A stretch of 64,000 nucleotides of DNA from Perilla frutescens (taxonomy: Eukaryota > Streptophyta > Magnoliopsida > Lamiales > Lamiaceae). Shown in pieces: positions 1-14,200 of the stretch. Below the pieces are notes generated by a model. The model had not been told where the DNA came from and did no database searches. It was given only the letters and a program-made list of their open reading frames with translations. The stretch spans positions 66,365,001-66,429,000 of the forward strand of contig BRKX01000003.1 in assembly GCA_026008535.1 (NCBI GenBank), read 5' to 3'. A program made the position numbers and the translations under genes. Position 1 is the first letter of the stretch, and every line of letters begins with the position of its first letter.

Positions 1-243
1 ACCATCTAAATGGATGAAACTGACTACAATCTCTCAGATCTGAACTTTAAGATGCTCAGTGCCTGGAAGGAATCAGTGTTTATCTCATGGCAATCAACAT
101 ATCCTGATCCCCCCACCATCATCCCAAAGCCATATTTCTTATTTCTGGTAACCTAACATGTCCACTGAACGCATCTGAAAGCTAGTCTTTAACATTACTT
201 CCATACCAATCAAGGATACCTATAAAATTGTACAATAGATAGC

Positions 244-896
244 AGTGTTCTCAAGGCAACCCTTGACCACCCGGCTTTTGGCATAGGCTGCCATTCTAGG
301 TTCTAGGTGTGCATGCCTAGATGGGATCTAGACACCCCAAGTGGCCTCTAGGCACTCCAGGCAGCCTTAATTCCTCCTACCTTATTTGTGGATATATCAT
401 CAAAGGGTCTCGTTCTGGACTTCCACTTATTGCATGTATCACTTTCTAAATTGTTACAATATCCCACATCGATTCCACATGAAAGTATGAAAGGGCTTAT
501 AAGTGGGAGTCAACCCTTCATCTTTAACCATGGTTTTAGGTTAAGTTAGGGCTCCCTATCTTATATGCCTAGCACACAATGATACAAAAAATATTTCTGT
601 TACAAAAAAATCTGTATGAGTACTTACTCTTTTGTTTAAATAGTTTTAACAATCTTACAACTTTGATTGTAACAAAAAAATATACAATAAAGGCTTTTAA
701 TATATATATATATATATGTATGTATATAAGCTATAACATCTGAAAAAAATAGTAAGTAAAAATGTTACTACAATGAACATACATCAAAAGGCTCCTATTT
801 TAAGACTCTGCCCAGGCCTATCTAGTGTCCACTTAGGTGCTCCAAGTGCTAGGGCTCGGTCTACTGCCTACTATCCCGAAGCAGCTTTTAGAACAC
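244..896. mobile_element. MITE-like element with degenerate terminal inverted repeats
   Basis: The left end has GTGTTCTCAAGG near 246 and the right end reads, on the opposite strand, GGTGTTCTAAAAGC near 896. Both ends continue inward with related GC-richer sequence containing GCCTAG or CCTAGG-like blocks. The interior is AT-rich and has no coding capacity. The pairing is imperfect and I found no clear target duplication, so this is a candidate non-autonomous DNA element. Confidence 0.4.
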
Positions 897-1416
897 CGAA
901 GAAGAGAGAGGCTAATGCCACAAGATGGAGCCACTAGGTGAAGTTGGAGCTTATAAAGCAGGTCTGGCCTCAAAGTTGACAGAAGCATATGGATTACCTC
1001 ATTTGGTAAGCTAAATGGGAATGTTTAATTGATCAGATGTTAGCTAAAATTGATGTATAGCAGCTTGGATTTTGAGCCTAAGAAAGATGTCCACTTTTAA
1101 CATTTCATATGCTAAAATTAATAACTATTATTTTTAGTATCCATTCTGAATGCAATAGAATTGTCATATTGCTGCATATGTAAGCAGTAAAACAAAGGTG
1201 AAACCATTGGTAGTGATCCATCTCTGTCAGGTAAGGCATATCGTGCTTCACTGTTATCATAATCTTGGGAAAACAATTTTTGGTTAAAGGTATAAGAAAC
1301 TTACCAGCAGAAATTAAGAGGATGACTAACACATCTAGTACTATTAAAAAACATGGTGAGTTAGTCTATGGCATGTTCAAGATAAATATTAACATTTACA
1401 AGCATTGAACTCTACT

Positions 1417-1956
1417 CTTAGTTTAAAAAAGCACAAGGCGCACCGAGGCGCAAATTGCCCTGGAGCCTAGGTGCAAAAGCGCAGGCGCAGGAGCGGGCTT
1501 TTCGTAAGTGAGGCGCACCAATATTTATATGGTAATATATAAATTTTTATATATGTAATTGTGTATTTTGTAATTTTTTTATTGTATTTGGAGTAATATT
1601 ATATTGAGCACAGTACTATTAGTGGCCCACAGTTCAATAAAAAGCCCAGCCCACAATCAATTACTAAAACCCTAAATTAAATAAGATCTTCTTTCTCTCT
1701 CATGTCAAATGCGCCGCATCTTCTTTCTTTTTCATCTTCATTCACACCAGCACCCTACTTCCATGATTCGGCCAGAGGGCGACGCTGCAGAGGGGCGGCG
1801 CGGCGGAGGGCGGCACGGCAGAGGCAGCGCCCGGGTGCGCCTCACGCGCTTTCGCGAGCCTAGGCGCGCCTGGGTGGGCTTTCTGTAGGTGACCACGCCT
1901 GATCAGAAAAAATGCCCTAAAGCCGCGCCTCCCTAGGCGTGCTTTTTTAAACTAAG
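1417..1956. mobile_element. MITE with 18-bp terminal inverted repeats
   Basis: The ends are perfect inverted copies: CTTAGTTTAAAAAAGCAC at 1417-1434 and its reverse complement at 1939-1956. ACT flanks both sides (1414-1416 and 1957-1959), consistent with a 3-bp target duplication. The subterminal zones are GC-rich (GCGCC and CCTAGG-like motifs) against an AT-rich background. There is no open reading frame of note. It lies in the probable last intron of SAC9. The superfamily is not determined. Confidence 0.65.
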
Positions 1957-2204
1957 ACTACTGTAACTTAGCAGCCATATTTCTTAATTCTCAGCCAAGA
2001 ATTAAAACTACAGTTGGGTTTAAGTTATGTGAATTCCAAATTAAGGTACATAGTGACAAGATCCTTGACACATATCCCATGGGAGTAATCAAATTTTAGG
2101 AAAAAGATAATCTCAAGGCAAAAATGAACCTCTTAGTCTAATTTCTAAATAACATTAAGTTTAGGAAAACAATTAAGCAGAATGGCAGCAAACATCTTTG
2201 ATAC

Positions 2205-5200
2205 CTGAACGGCAGACACTTGAATATACAACACAGCAGGAGATATGAGCCTCTCTTCAATAAGACAGTTCCTACCCCCTACATCTGAATCCGTGGAAGG
2301 TGAATGATTGGTACGGTTCTTTATCGCACTGAAACCATCCAAACGGAATCCGGCCAGCATAGGTGAAGCTGGGGATAAAAATTGTTCGAGAACAAGATCA
2401 TTGTCAATTAACCTTTCAACCTCAATCGGAACCTGAAAAATTGATGAAAAAGCCAGTCAACTAATGCGCAAAAAGTTCTGCATAGAAAATAGTTGTGAGA
2501 AACTAGAAATATTTCCGGCCAACTCATGCAATAAATGAGAAAGGTTCTGCTCTGTAGATAGTATCAGAAGGTCTCTTCACCTTGAATCGATTCAACTGTG
2601 GGGGTCTCTCCAGCCAGTTTCTTACATTCATTTGGTCAGTACCTTGAGGTGATGCCCCTATCTCTCTTCTCACTGTTCTTCCAACCACCAGAACTTTTTT
2701 TGCATGAATGTAGGGATCATTACCAGACTCACCACCAAAAGAGGCACGTCTACTCAGTTCTGCAAAGGGATTTTCATCCATAGACAGAAGAGTGAAGTCT
2801 CTTCCAAGATTGACAGAATTAGATCCATGTCTCGGAAGACGCAAGGTAATCCAAATGATTCGGCATTGGGCTGGGCTCTTGAAGGCAAATTTCACGTGCC
2901 TAGGAACTTTACAATCTGACTTCTCAGGGCCAAAAAGTTCAGATGAAGATGTTACAAGCGACTGCATATCCCATTTCCCTGTGCATAATCTTTCCTCCTT
3001 GTCTATTTTATTGCTGGCCCAGATTTGTACCTGTATAAACAGCAGAAAGATACATATAAATAGAGCAAACTTCAGCCCGGTAGTAAACTGACTTCAGAAC
3101 GCAATTTTAAGACATTATCTCGGCGACCAAAACTATCATTATCACATGAAAGCAGTAGCAAATGCTTCAACATATAGATACATAAGTGGCAGGGGTCCAA
3201 GAGCTTTCCTTAGCAGACTAGTCTATGATGATTTTTTTTCAGATAGAAAAATCATGGGCAGTTGGGTAGAAGTATGCAGAGGGAAGCTAACCTATATAAA
3301 AATTCACTAGCAATAAGATGACAGCTACTATCACAGCTTAGTCCATGATGATTTTATTTCTGAGCGCAAATCATGGGTACAAGAAAGTACGCAGAGAGGG
3401 AAGCTAATCTATATAAAAATTCAATAACAATAAAATGGCAACTACCACCACCGCTTCATAAGCTTGATCAAATCACACAGTCAAGAAAGTATCGGCATCT
3501 AAACATGATCGTTGCCAAAAACAGTTCTCGCCTAAAATCATTTCTAATTTTGGAAACTAGTTTCTTATTATTAAGTTCAACCCACTAGATAATATTTTAT
3601 TATTAATTGTGAATCATTTTATCAAAAGTTTCACATGTGGATTATTGCATAGTGTAGAAATCAATGCATTTTCTTCGTAATTACAACCGAATTTGAATTT
3701 CAAAATTAAGTTTAAATCATCATTTTTCTTTTCCATATTTTTTGGTTGGGCTTAATCTCAATAGCCATTAATCACAAATTTATGCTATAATTAACCCAAA
3801 AATGAATAATATAATTTTTTTTTAATTCACAATAGTTATAAATTAATTTTATTTTGTTATAATGATTTTCTTCATTTTTTCATAATTATAATTTATAACA
3901 AATAATTTTATTTGGTTGGGCTTAATCTCAATGGGCATTTGTGCATCGCACGAGAGTTGATTCAATTCTATTAAATAACAAAACCATCTCCGAAAAGGAA
4001 AGTTTTTATTTCCCACCCAAAATCACTTTCCATGTACGGAAAGGATTATTATTTTATTACCCCATTAACTATTAAAATAATAATATCACTTGTTAACTAT
4101 TAATATATTATTATATTATATCCACTAAGTTAGAGGCTCTAACTATCAATATATTATAATATTATCACACTAATTATTATCATATTATTATTTTATCTCC
4201 ACTAACTAATTGTATATTTTTACATTTTTTATTCAAATAATTAATGTATTAAATGTGTACATATCACAATATCTAACATGTACTATATATGTTGATATTG
4301 TATTTACTAAATATTATTATATTAATATGTATTAATAATTAAGTTTTTATGAATTTTATATACTATTAACCACAGTCCACAAGATATAACATATACAATA
4401 TCATATTTGAAAAATCAAATCAGGTTTCAACATATCAAGTAGTATTACAAATGTTATTATAAACTTGTTTTAAGCATATAATAATTTATATCAATTTTCT
4501 TCATAATGATTAATCATATGATGCATTTTCTCCTTTTTATAATTATTAAAGTAGTAATTATATCTAATATATATTTATTTTTTAATAAATATCATGTATT
4601 AATATTTGTAATATATGATTGTTTTATTATATTATAAAAAAATCAAATTGGGTTTGAACACCTCAAAATGCCTTGTGAATGCATTTTCTATGATTTAAAC
4701 ATATAACAATAAATTTTGATGTTTTTTTGTCATAAAATTACTTATTTAATGTTGGATATTTAAAATAATATTTATTATAATTATTATATATTCCATATAC
4801 TGTAATTATAAAGAGTTTTACAATGCATAGGACTGGTTTCCTCACTTGAGTACAATAAGTAGGAAGAAACAGTTTACAAGTAAAACCTATTATCATCTAT
4901 CTGTGTGCATCGCAAGGGTGCTATTCTAGTTATGAAAAATATCAAAACCAGTCACATATCATTTTCTGATAAGAACAAGCCTCCACCACCAGTGCACATA
5001 GAAATATATTGTATTTAAAGGAAGATGACCAAATATGATGGTAAGTAAAACCTTTAATTGCTTAAATTCCGATTCTATTTTCACTCATGTAAAGAGTTGT
5101 TCCAACCATTCAGATTCAAGAGTAGGATAATCAATTAATCATGTTAATGCAGCACAACAATGGCCAAATTGCACAAATTCACGTGATAATAGCAACACAG

Positions 5201-8200
5201 AAATAAGATGTTGCAAATAGGAAAAAGGACATGCTGCATCAGCACTAAGTATTATATCACTAGAGAGGAAATATTTATGCAAGACAAAGAATCTACAACA
5301 GCAAGAGAAAAATTTGTGTATGCAAGAACAAATTTGAATAAAAAAGTAGCATGAACAATTGTGTCTCATTTGGCAGGAATTTCAGGTATCTGAAATAAAA
5401 TGAGAATCAAACAGTATTTTAACTGTCAGGATCTAGCAGAAAGTATACTTACAGTAGGAGCATCAGACATTGAATAGCCACATGGACTAACCAAAAGGAC
5501 AACACCATGGACATCGGAAATATCATTAAGAACAATGACAAATTCCACAGACGAAGCGCTAGGTGGAGCTCTCCAATACGACTCTTGTGATCCAGAATTC
5601 AAAGGAGCAACCAACGACAACAAGGGTGCTGAACCTGCTGCTGTTTCAACCTACAAAATATAAAGTCATGGCCAACTTCAAATTAGTAACATGTTGATTG
5701 GAAATAAATATGGGGGAAGAAAAGAAAACATATACCGACATCTTTACACATATTCATGTTTGTATATATTTAAAAATAAAATAAAATATTTGATCTCTAT
5801 GGAATTGCATTGAGAAAAAGGTTCCTTTCTTTTTTTCCTCAAGTGCAAAGGTGGCATGAACAGTGAACCCTAGAAGTGACTCGCATAAGACTATATTCTA
5901 AGGTTTAAAAAACTATTACTACAAGGTCCATCATTGTATGTAATTGAGTGGTGTAAAACTAGAAAACACTGCTAGCACAAAGTCCAAAATCAATTAAACA
6001 AGTGTTACCAATTTTAGGTGAAGGCCACAATCTTGAATACTTTTTCTCAGAGAAATTTTAAAATAGAAATGTCTGTTTCATATTTTAAAGTTCCCTGACA
6101 GAATGATTTAATCTTGAGTACATTGTCATCCTTTCTGCTTCTTTTTTTATTTACCTTTTTCATTCGAGTACAAACCACATGAACAGAAGCTTTCTACCTA
6201 ATCTTGTACAGGAACACAACAATACACACAGCAAAAGCAGAAAATAGTCAAGAAATGTTTATTACCAAATGAAACCAGCCATTAATAAGATTATCCATCT
6301 GTACCAAAGATGAAGGGAAGCAAAGCACTGTAGAAGAAGCTCTGAGAGCAGAAAGGACTCAAGTTTACAGAAGGTGATCATACATTGGGAAAAGAGAGAC
6401 ACAAACTTGAGAGCCATACTTAAGAAAAGTGTTAAAAATGCTCTATATGATAATTTGGTTTTTAGTTGAGCGACTATTTAAAGCAACCGTAGCTTTTTGG
6501 ATATTGAACTTTTATAGAAAAAATGAGGATAAAGACATCTAATCCAAAGCCAAAGCATTTGAGACTATGAGATGCATAAACTGATAAAAGATTGAAAATA
6601 AGAAGACGCTCATCTAATTACCGGATGTAGAAAGCTGGCAAATGGGAACTCTGCAAGTGATTCCTTCCCATCCATTAACTTCTCTAAGACCTTTGTATTT
6701 GCTTGACTATTTAGAAAATGATCTCTTTCAGGAATTAAATTTCTTGATGGCAATCCGAACACGTGGTTCAAGGAATTCCTAGCAGCATCATTTGCTCTAT
6801 TTTTTCTTCTTTCGCCAACCAAGACCCTGACACAGTCCAACATCAATGCATCAAGGACAAATTCATGGCAGCATTGTTTACAGATAATCCCGTCAAGTGC
6901 TGCAGAGCGATTTGAAGAAGCATCAGTTGAATATCCAGATCCTCCCTGGCTAGTTAGGCCATTATAGCCTGAGATATCCTTTGACTTATATGCCGCAAGC
7001 AGAAGAGCTCCTAGTCCTGCAGAACAAACTCTACAAACCCTTTTTCCACATCCAGAACAGACAAAAGTGGTCCCTGTATTTGCAGACGACAATGATGTCA
7101 CTGATGCAACAGCAGCTGGCCCAGTTTCAGCACGAACTTGGCATGCACCACCTGAACACCTCTCCCCAATTGCAGCAACATTCCAGAAATCAACAGTATC
7201 GTCATCAAATGTTCCAAGCCCAATTGATGCATTACTTTTGTCTTCTATTGCAGCCTGCCCCAGTAGTGTAAGGGAGCTTGCCACCCTGCATAATCTTCCC
7301 ATGTATGAATCCTCGAGCATCATATTTGGATTTATGCTGGCAGGATCAATGCCTATTGATAAGAGGGCTCTATCCCTTTCAGCAGCAGAAAGATTCAGCC
7401 GAAGACGTTCTATTTCAAGTTTCATAGCTTCCATGAAATCTAATCTTCTTTCTTGCTGATTTAAATAAAGGACAGTACTCATAAGTCTGCATGCCAATGA
7501 ACACATGGCAATCATGAACATAATTCAAACAGACATTTGCAAAGCAAATTGAGTGATAAAGGTGTGCTGATGGTAATCATCAGACCATACTCAACTTACA
7601 TGAACAGCATTGCATAACAAAGGAAACAAAACATCAGAGAAGTTAGCAATTAGGAATTCTCAGGTGAATGTTGAAAAGAAATTCTCTAAATGTCATAAGA
7701 TCTTAAAGAAGAACAATGCTTCTGATGGAGGGGCAAACCAGGAAACAATTAGAAATCTAATATTAATTCATTGATAAACATACCCAGTGAGGTCCTGCGA
7801 GAAGTTTGAACAATCTGATGTACTCTTGAGAATCATTATTTGAAGGTCCTTGTGATGAAACAATCTTGGAGTGGATATTTTCCTGAGAAACTGGCTGGCT
7901 GAGATTATCATCCAAAAAGTCAAGTAAGTCATTCCCTTCATGAACAACAGTTTCAGGAACTGGTTGAGAGATGGTGTCTGGAAATGCTACTTCTCCGGTC
8001 AAAAGGTCCACAAATGAGTTGACTGATGATTCTGATTGAAGTGAAGCCTCTCTGTGATTCGTTAAGGAAGCTGCTAAAGGCTTGGTATCTGTTTCAGTAA
8101 GAAAAGGGTTCATTTCCTTCGAGACACCATTTAAGCGTTCAATAAAACTAGCACCACTCTCATGGGAAAATATTGACCTCCATGGAAGAGAAACTCCAAG

Positions 8201-11200
8201 AATCTCCACCTGCATTATAAATTTATAAACAAGTCAAACAATGTCATCCTCTTCTCATATTTCTTCCAAAAGTATGCATTTGACTCTTTCATACCTCACC
8301 AAGTGTCATTGGGCCTCTCCCAGGCACAGCAGGATAAAATGTTACTGCAACAACACGGGTTTGGAAATCCAGTTCTCCTTCAACTTCTTCAAAATCATAT
8401 AACATAGAAGGGCTAGAGGATTCATGTGCATGTAAACGAGCACCTGCCCCAGTGACAGCCATATCTTCTGCACTGATAGGTCCTGCTAATGGTATCAGAA
8501 TGTTTGTACCATTTGCACATTGAGGTATAGAGGCTCCCTGTGAACAGATAATGCCAGAATATAATTTGTAAGGCTGACTGAAGACTGCCTCTAACAAGAA
8601 AAACCAGTTTTTTTTATCAACCTTGGTTCCTTCTGATGCAAAGATATGCCAAAAAGATAGAGGAACCACTACTTATCCTAAGAATTATACAAAAAACATA
8701 TGCCAAGATTAGCCAAAAATCAAATTAGACTGGATGCACAAGGGGCAGGGGGGAAGGATGAAAATGAAAGAAAGAAGTTGGGCATTAGGTTTCCATTTCA
8801 TGGACTTCATTTTGTTTCTTGGAAGGACAAACAAAGTTTGTAAGCAGGCAAGGAGAACCATGAAAAAAAATACAGATAACTCAGATGCCAAAATCAGACT
8901 CGCAATGTAAATATAGCGAACTCTAAACTAGAAGAGGTCTGCTTATATCATAACTATAAAGTTACTAACCGACCTTTAAGTCTGACTCAACATCTTCCAA
9001 AATGCAAAAGCTTAAAAAATGAACACCAATCACACCTTTTAACCATCAAATTACTTCTAATTTACATAAAACAAAGTAGAAATTGGGGAGAGTTTGATTG
9101 GGCATATTAAAACATTGTAAATACAGCAGAAATGTGGTTCTTCTAGGGAACAGGCAAAAGGAAACTGATCCAGACTAAAAAAACAATTCTTATGTTGTCA
9201 GGAAACAACTAAAAACCACTTAGAAAAACTTTAACAGAAAATATAACAAAGGGTATAAAGGCACAGTTCAGAATATCAACATACTGATATACCCGACCTC
9301 GAGAACAAGTTTGAGTCCATCCAGATAGCGCCCGGTTCTCACATCAACTGTTGATGGGAAAGTAGTATCATCAGCACCATGTGCTAATGTGAGAAGAAGC
9401 TGACAAACATGGCAAGGCTCGCCAAGGTAGATAAAGAGTTCGACCACATCTGCAGCCTGCGAAGAAACCTGTGTGTACATACAAAAGCAATGAACTTAGA
9501 TTATAAAGAGTGTGGTTCAGATAATAATAATGAGCTAGTCTTCATACAGAACTCAGAAATGATGACCAACATCAAGTCTCTCATAACAAGTTAACAACAT
9601 ATAATTGCATACCCATATAAGGTCTTTCCTTTTAAAACTCAGAAGACTGGCTCCCCCATCAGAAGATGCAAAAATGCTCGGAACTGGCTTCAAGAAGCAC
9701 CCAAAAGGCCGAGAAGGAACCTGAGATCATCAGCAGCAATCATGAAATACTGGTAGTTTAGAGAAGACAACTAACATCCTACAGACAAGCTTGCATGGAT
9801 ATAAAATCAATCCGATTTCAGAAGAACCTTCAACTAAAGTGATGGCTCGGAATTGATAGGATAAGATAGATAGAAGGTCATCTCGACAGTTCTGATGATC
9901 TTAAGATAGTCTAGCAGTTCACAAAAACCTCTCTTAAATTATATAACCTTATTACGGCCAAAGAAACATTACCATAATAAATTGTTAGCTCATGATGAGA
10001 AAAGTAGAATTAAAAAACAGTCCAAGTTTAAACTAACTTTTGAGGTATGAACAGAATGTGGCCATATTATATCAGGATCTACCAAAGATTACAAACTAGA
10101 GAGGGTGACTTCACATTGAAACATTAGAAGTTACCAACCGGCATATTTGCTATTGCTCAGTTCTCACATGAATCAATCAGAGGTTACATATTTCATACAT
10201 ACATCATAATAAACGCATTTAAGAACTATTTCTTAAGTGACTGAACTTTATTTTAAAATATATACATTCTGCTGTGACCTGTTCTATTTATTCACAGAAG
10301 AAGCTTCCTTAATTTTTTGAACTCAGTGTAGAATCTTCAGGATTTGTTTTTTAGATAGGATTTTTTTATAGCAAGTTAATATCCAAAGTTCTCTTTGTGA
10401 GCTTCAAGATTCAAGTGTTCTACACACAGAAGTACAAACTAAAAATTGGGTTCTCAGCAACATCAATTCATAGTACAGTACAAAAAACATGATACAAAAG
10501 GACTCAGCTCATAAAACTCAAATCCTCATATTGAGCTAAATTTTCAAAGAGATCAAGAACTTAGTTGACAAAATAATAGTTACTGCAGCAAAGTAATGTG
10601 AAATTTTTAACAGATAGAAGAATACGGTGGACTTGGAAGAAGCCCTCAGTGAGAAAGGCAATTATCATGAGTGAAAATAAGTTTAAAAAATATTTATAAA
10701 TAAAATAAAATTGAGGAAGTTAACAAAAAAAAAAAACAGACAAGAATAGCCTATGCAACAAGCATATGAGAGACATAAACTACATAATCAAGTGAGCTGC
10801 TGAAATAGACATACATGTACGGGATCGATAATCACTGAAGGAAAATGCTTGAAGAGCCTTAGTCCCAGAAATATCTCTAGTTGTTTCTGACGGGAGCTAT
10901 CTACAACTGTGTTCTTATATCTTCTCTGTAGGGTGATTTTCATATTCTGTGCAGCAGAGAACTGTTTAAATTTGCCTGCTTCCTCATTAAAAATGCTAAG
11001 TATTTGACTGTGCATGGCTTTGGAACCCGTATATAACGTTGCATGAATGTCCCCAGCTACCAAGAAAAGATCAGCTAATTGAGAAACAGGTGATAAGATT
11101 GTTGATCTCTTAAACTCCTCAAAGGTCATGTCAAACCTTTTCCAAGGTTTATCTGGACAAGGATGAGTCCAGGTCGTTGTCCGAGTGTTGTGATCAATAT

Positions 11201-14200
11201 AATATGTTTTCCCAGTCACAGCATCAGATCGCTTCTCCCAGCCGGGAGGCAATGGAGCAACATGTCCACCATAGTTACCAGGTGACTGATAACCATATGC
11301 AAGATCACTATCGAGTGATATGCCTAACCGCCTACATTGCTCCATAAAAACCTGGAGTGCACCAAAGAAACTAGCAGCATTTGTTCTGTCCAAGGAATCC
11401 GCACAGTTGAAACGTATTACTCCATTTTGGTGTGATCTTATGCAAAAGGCACCATCATAGTCATCATTATAGATGATTTCACCTTTGCAATTATTAATCC
11501 TTTCACGAGATGGCAAATAATCCCCCTCAGAAATGCCAATAGAAACTGTAGGTGCCTTAAGAAGATACCAAAGTCCTTCAATTGTTTGCTGTTCGCCTTT
11601 AAGTTTTACACTAGCATGCCAATCATAATTTATCAAGTGAATTCGAGTATAAGGGAGTTTCCCGATGGAACGAATATAGTTTAAAGATTCTTCAAAATGC
11701 TGAACCAAGACAGATTCGGATTTTCCTTCTCCGTTCCTTAGTAAGTTAACACACACAATTGGAACCAAAGCACTCTTTTTCTGATCCCCACCAACAGCTA
11801 CATCCAGGTTACGTGCGTCATATCTTTGAGACAACCTCTGATAGTACTGGGAGCTTCCTTTATAAGGATCACGATCTGATACGTATATCTCTGCTTCAGC
11901 AGCAGTAAGTTTTAATTCAGCACCCCACCAGATAGGAATGGTGCCTCTACGCCATATGTAAGTGTTGAAAGGAACACTTTGACCAGCTCTTTTGGGAATC
12001 CAAACAAGTTGTTCACACTCAACTTCATTGCCTGGCCATTCAACAAAATAAAAGTGTGGCAAGGAACGAAAAAAAGTAAACAAATATATGGAAATTCCGG
12101 TACTAGAAACAAGCATGATTGGTTGCAAAGTTGATGTGATAAAAACCACTGATACAAATTATGCTGTTGCAGCAGTCAGGAAGAAAAGAAACTCTAGCAC
12201 CATATATCAAATAAAGAGAAGTACAAGGAAATATGCAAAAGAGTCTACACAAACTCAACCTAAAACTGCATTTGGGTATGATCAATGTTATATTCATCCT
12301 GCGATAAACTAGCAATGCTCAAGTCTATGTTGATGACATTATCCTAACTGGTAATCATGTAAACAAGATAGAAGGATTATTGGCCAAAGAATTTGAGATT
12401 AAAGATTTACGGAATCTTAAATACTTCCTCAGCATGGAAATGGAGAGGTCAAAATAAGATTTCAATCTCACAGGCGGAAGTATGTGTTAGACCTCTCAAA
12501 GGTAACAGGCATGCTTGGATGCAAGCAAGTTGATACAACAATGACGATAGCAGACAGCATGATAAACGGAGATAATCTCACTGATAAATGAGATATCGGC
12601 TTTGTTGGGAGTCTGGTAGTCCAATTCATGAGCAATCCTACAGAAGAGCATATGGAAGTTGTGAGATACTTAAAGACGATACCAGGACAAGGACTGTTTT
12701 TAAATAGTCAGAAAAAGGGACATTGAGATCTTCACCCATGCAGATTGGGCTGGATATGTGTGTTGATAGACTATCATCTTAAGATTACTGCATTAATGTC
12801 TGCAGAAATTTGGTTAACTGGCGAAGCAAGAAAGAACAGTACGGAGTACAGCCGAAGCAGAGTTTAGAGCGCTAGCATATGACATCTATGAGGGAAATGA
12901 GGTTCAAAAGGGTACTTAATGAGCTGAAAATTCAAATGAATGAACCAATTAAAGTGCCATGTGATAATTAGTCTGCAATCAGTATGGCAAAGAATCCAGT
13001 TTATCATGAGAAGACAAAGCATGTGGAAATTGACAGACCTTCATCAAAGAGAAGATAGAGACAGGCAAAGCCATGCCCAGAAGATGTTCAAGAGCTCATC
13101 TCCAAGCTAGGATTACTTAACTTCTGCAATCTAGCTTGAGAGGGAGTATGGAAAGGAGCAATCGGTAATCTGAGTTCTAGGTATTAGTTGCTTACAATTA
13201 CATTAATCAGTTTCCTACATAAAATAAATATTGGTATGAATGGTATCAGTAAACTGAATCCTATAATCTGATTCTTTTTTGCTCAAAAATATCAGGAAGT
13301 GATTTATTCCTTTTAATGCTACATATATGTTTATCAATTCATTCTGAATGATAAGAGAACGATTATATTTAATCTCAATTTCTACAAAAAAATCATACAC
13401 GAGAAATTAACAAACAGCATCTTCACAGCCAAAAAGAAAAGCTAATGCATCAAAGATAGTTGATAACATTGAAAAACTACCTGTGCTGTGACATGAGTTG
13501 ATACCCCTGGCTAAGTATCGAGTTCCAGGGTGCAATCTACTACGACGAGCAGTAAGTGCAACAACACCCTCCTGCTGCCCAAGGCTGCCAAAAGTCTTGC
13601 ATTCAGCAAACCCCTGTATGTTGGTTTAGCAATTAATTGCATGTTGAGTTCAGGAACTATACTAAAAAGTGTTTCAAAAAAATCCAAAAGTATGAAAGCC
13701 AGATCAGAAGGAGAACTACATCTTTAGAGGAAGTCCCATAGACTGAATTATAGTCAAAACAAAATAGCAAATGTCAGCTATGTGCCAGGCTTTTTTCTGC
13801 TTCATGGAACTGAACAAAGTAGTGCTAGAAATATGACAGTTCGACAGATAATTCAATACAGCAGAAAAGTCAAGAAAGGAGAAAAGTTGTAGGAAATGAG
13901 AGAAAATGAAACAAAATATTAGTGATTTAGTTCATCCAGCTTCGTAAGGAGAAATTTTAATTCTAATTAGATGATCAGTGAGTGTAATTTTGCATCTACA
14001 GTTTCATCTGAACAGAACAACTTTTGCTGCGAAAACCAATTGTCATCACTGCTAGCTTCATTCTTGTTCATTCTTCAGCCCAGCACTGTCAAATTCATAT
14101 TTTCTCTTTTAGATGTTGTACCTAACTAATTTCCTTCTCTAACTTCACAATTATACCCATATGTCCTGTAGTTGTTTCACCACATACTTTTCTCTTTTAA

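Larger units (their letters stand above)
1..2204. other. Interval downstream of the last resolved SAC9 exon
   Basis: No SAC9 coding sequence is recognisable here on the minus strand. The final exon expected from family length, about 90 residues, is absent, so this interval is probably part of a long last intron that continues left of base 1. It contains two MITE-like elements (244-896 and 1417-1956) and a short TA microsatellite near 701-718. No other gene is supported. Confidence 0.5.

Noticed and set aside
1180..1285. Candidate last exon of SAC9 on the minus strand
   Set aside because: One frame gives SEARYALPD-like text that recalls the EYRLPE segment of the SAC9 C-terminus, but the rest does not follow the family (no FDFP, no YYYADPYE-type end), so it is chance similarity.
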